Shown in pieces: positions 63,785 to 64,000 of a stretch of 64,000 nucleotides of DNA. The stretch lies in NCBI GenBank assembly GCA_029721515.1, contig CM056563.1:24846954-24910953 (forward strand), in the 5' to 3' direction. Position 1 is the first letter of the stretch. Each line of letters begins with the position of its first letter. Made by a program: the position numbers and the translations under genes. Below the pieces are notes generated by a model, which made no database searches, was not told the origin of the DNA, and saw only the letters and a list, made by a program, of their open reading frames with translations. The DNA is from Synanceia verrucosa. Its lineage: Eukaryota > Chordata > Actinopteri > Perciformes > Synanceiidae.

Positions 63785-63985
63785 GACACTGATGGACCCA
63801 TAAATCCACATCAAGTCTTCTGATGCTCATAATCGACAAATCTTTTCAAAGCTCCTCGTCCTGTTTCACTAATAAACGCTGCCTCCATATTGATTTTCAA
63901 GACGCCAAGGTGACATTTTCCAGGTAAAGGACTTCCATCAGTGTCATGTGACTCACATCAAATCGACCATCTACAAAGAGCAGGA
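63785..63985. repeat. Right arm of a long inverted repeat
   Basis: Inverted copy of 61215-61430. The two arms are separated by about 2.35 kb containing the 25-bp minisatellite. The match runs close to the window edge. Confidence 0.75.
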
Positions 63986-64000
63986 GCTTTAAAAAAAGTC

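Overview
The window is from a vertebrate nuclear genome, almost certainly a ray-finned (teleost) fish. Its genes have many short exons with GT-AG introns. The DNA is rich in micro- and minisatellites and carries dispersed elements of fish type. Four protein-coding loci can be read: nde1 (+, about 5.8-11.0 kb), a smooth-muscle/non-muscle class II myosin heavy chain of myh11 type (-, about 13.6-44.9 kb), an intronless hoatz-like gene (+, 49.0-49.4 kb), and the last two exons of gsg1l (-, 59.0-61.1 kb, continuing past the right edge). The convergent nde1/myh11 pair matches the NDE1-MYH11 arrangement known in mammals and supports the myosin's identity.

Layout: 0.1-2.5 kb is a 16-bp minisatellite. 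2.6-5.6 kb is intergenic. 5.6-11.0 kb is nde1 (eight coding exons). 13.8-44.3 kb is the myosin, resolved into 43 exons whose phases agree at every junction; one of them is an optional loop-1 micro-exon. 44.8-45.0 kb looks like an upstream promoter and non-coding first exon. 48.4-49.5 kb is a TTAA-flanked MITE followed by hoatz. 50.4-51.3 kb is a GATA/GACA array. 51-57 kb shows no gene. 57.5-57.7 kb is a tRNA-derived SINE. 59-64 kb is the 3' end of gsg1l, with two large minisatellites in its introns.

The main discovery candidate is the 5' end of the myosin. An exon at 44170-44312 (-) begins with an ATG in strong context and encodes a hydrophobic 19-residue segment followed by basic residues. 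It ends in a perfect GTGAGT donor and joins in frame to the next exon. That next exon is open for 52 codons upstream of the conserved myosin start. The predicted product is a class II myosin with a 100-residue N-terminal extension that would anchor the motor in a membrane, facing the cytosol. A perfect CArG box lies just upstream, and a separate CCAAT/CRE/TATA-like promoter lies about 0.6 kb further up. Alternative promoters could therefore give tethered and soluble forms. The myosin also has an SM-B-type loop-1 micro-exon with a chain of CAG acceptors and an unusual poly-Gly, Ser/Pro-rich C-terminal tailpiece.

A second theme is that tandem arrays sit directly against 5' splice sites: one in nde1 and four in the myosin. 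In at least two cases the repeat unit copies the exon end together with its donor, creating possible in-frame micro-exons. All family assignments come from reading translated exons against remembered family sequences; no database search was run.
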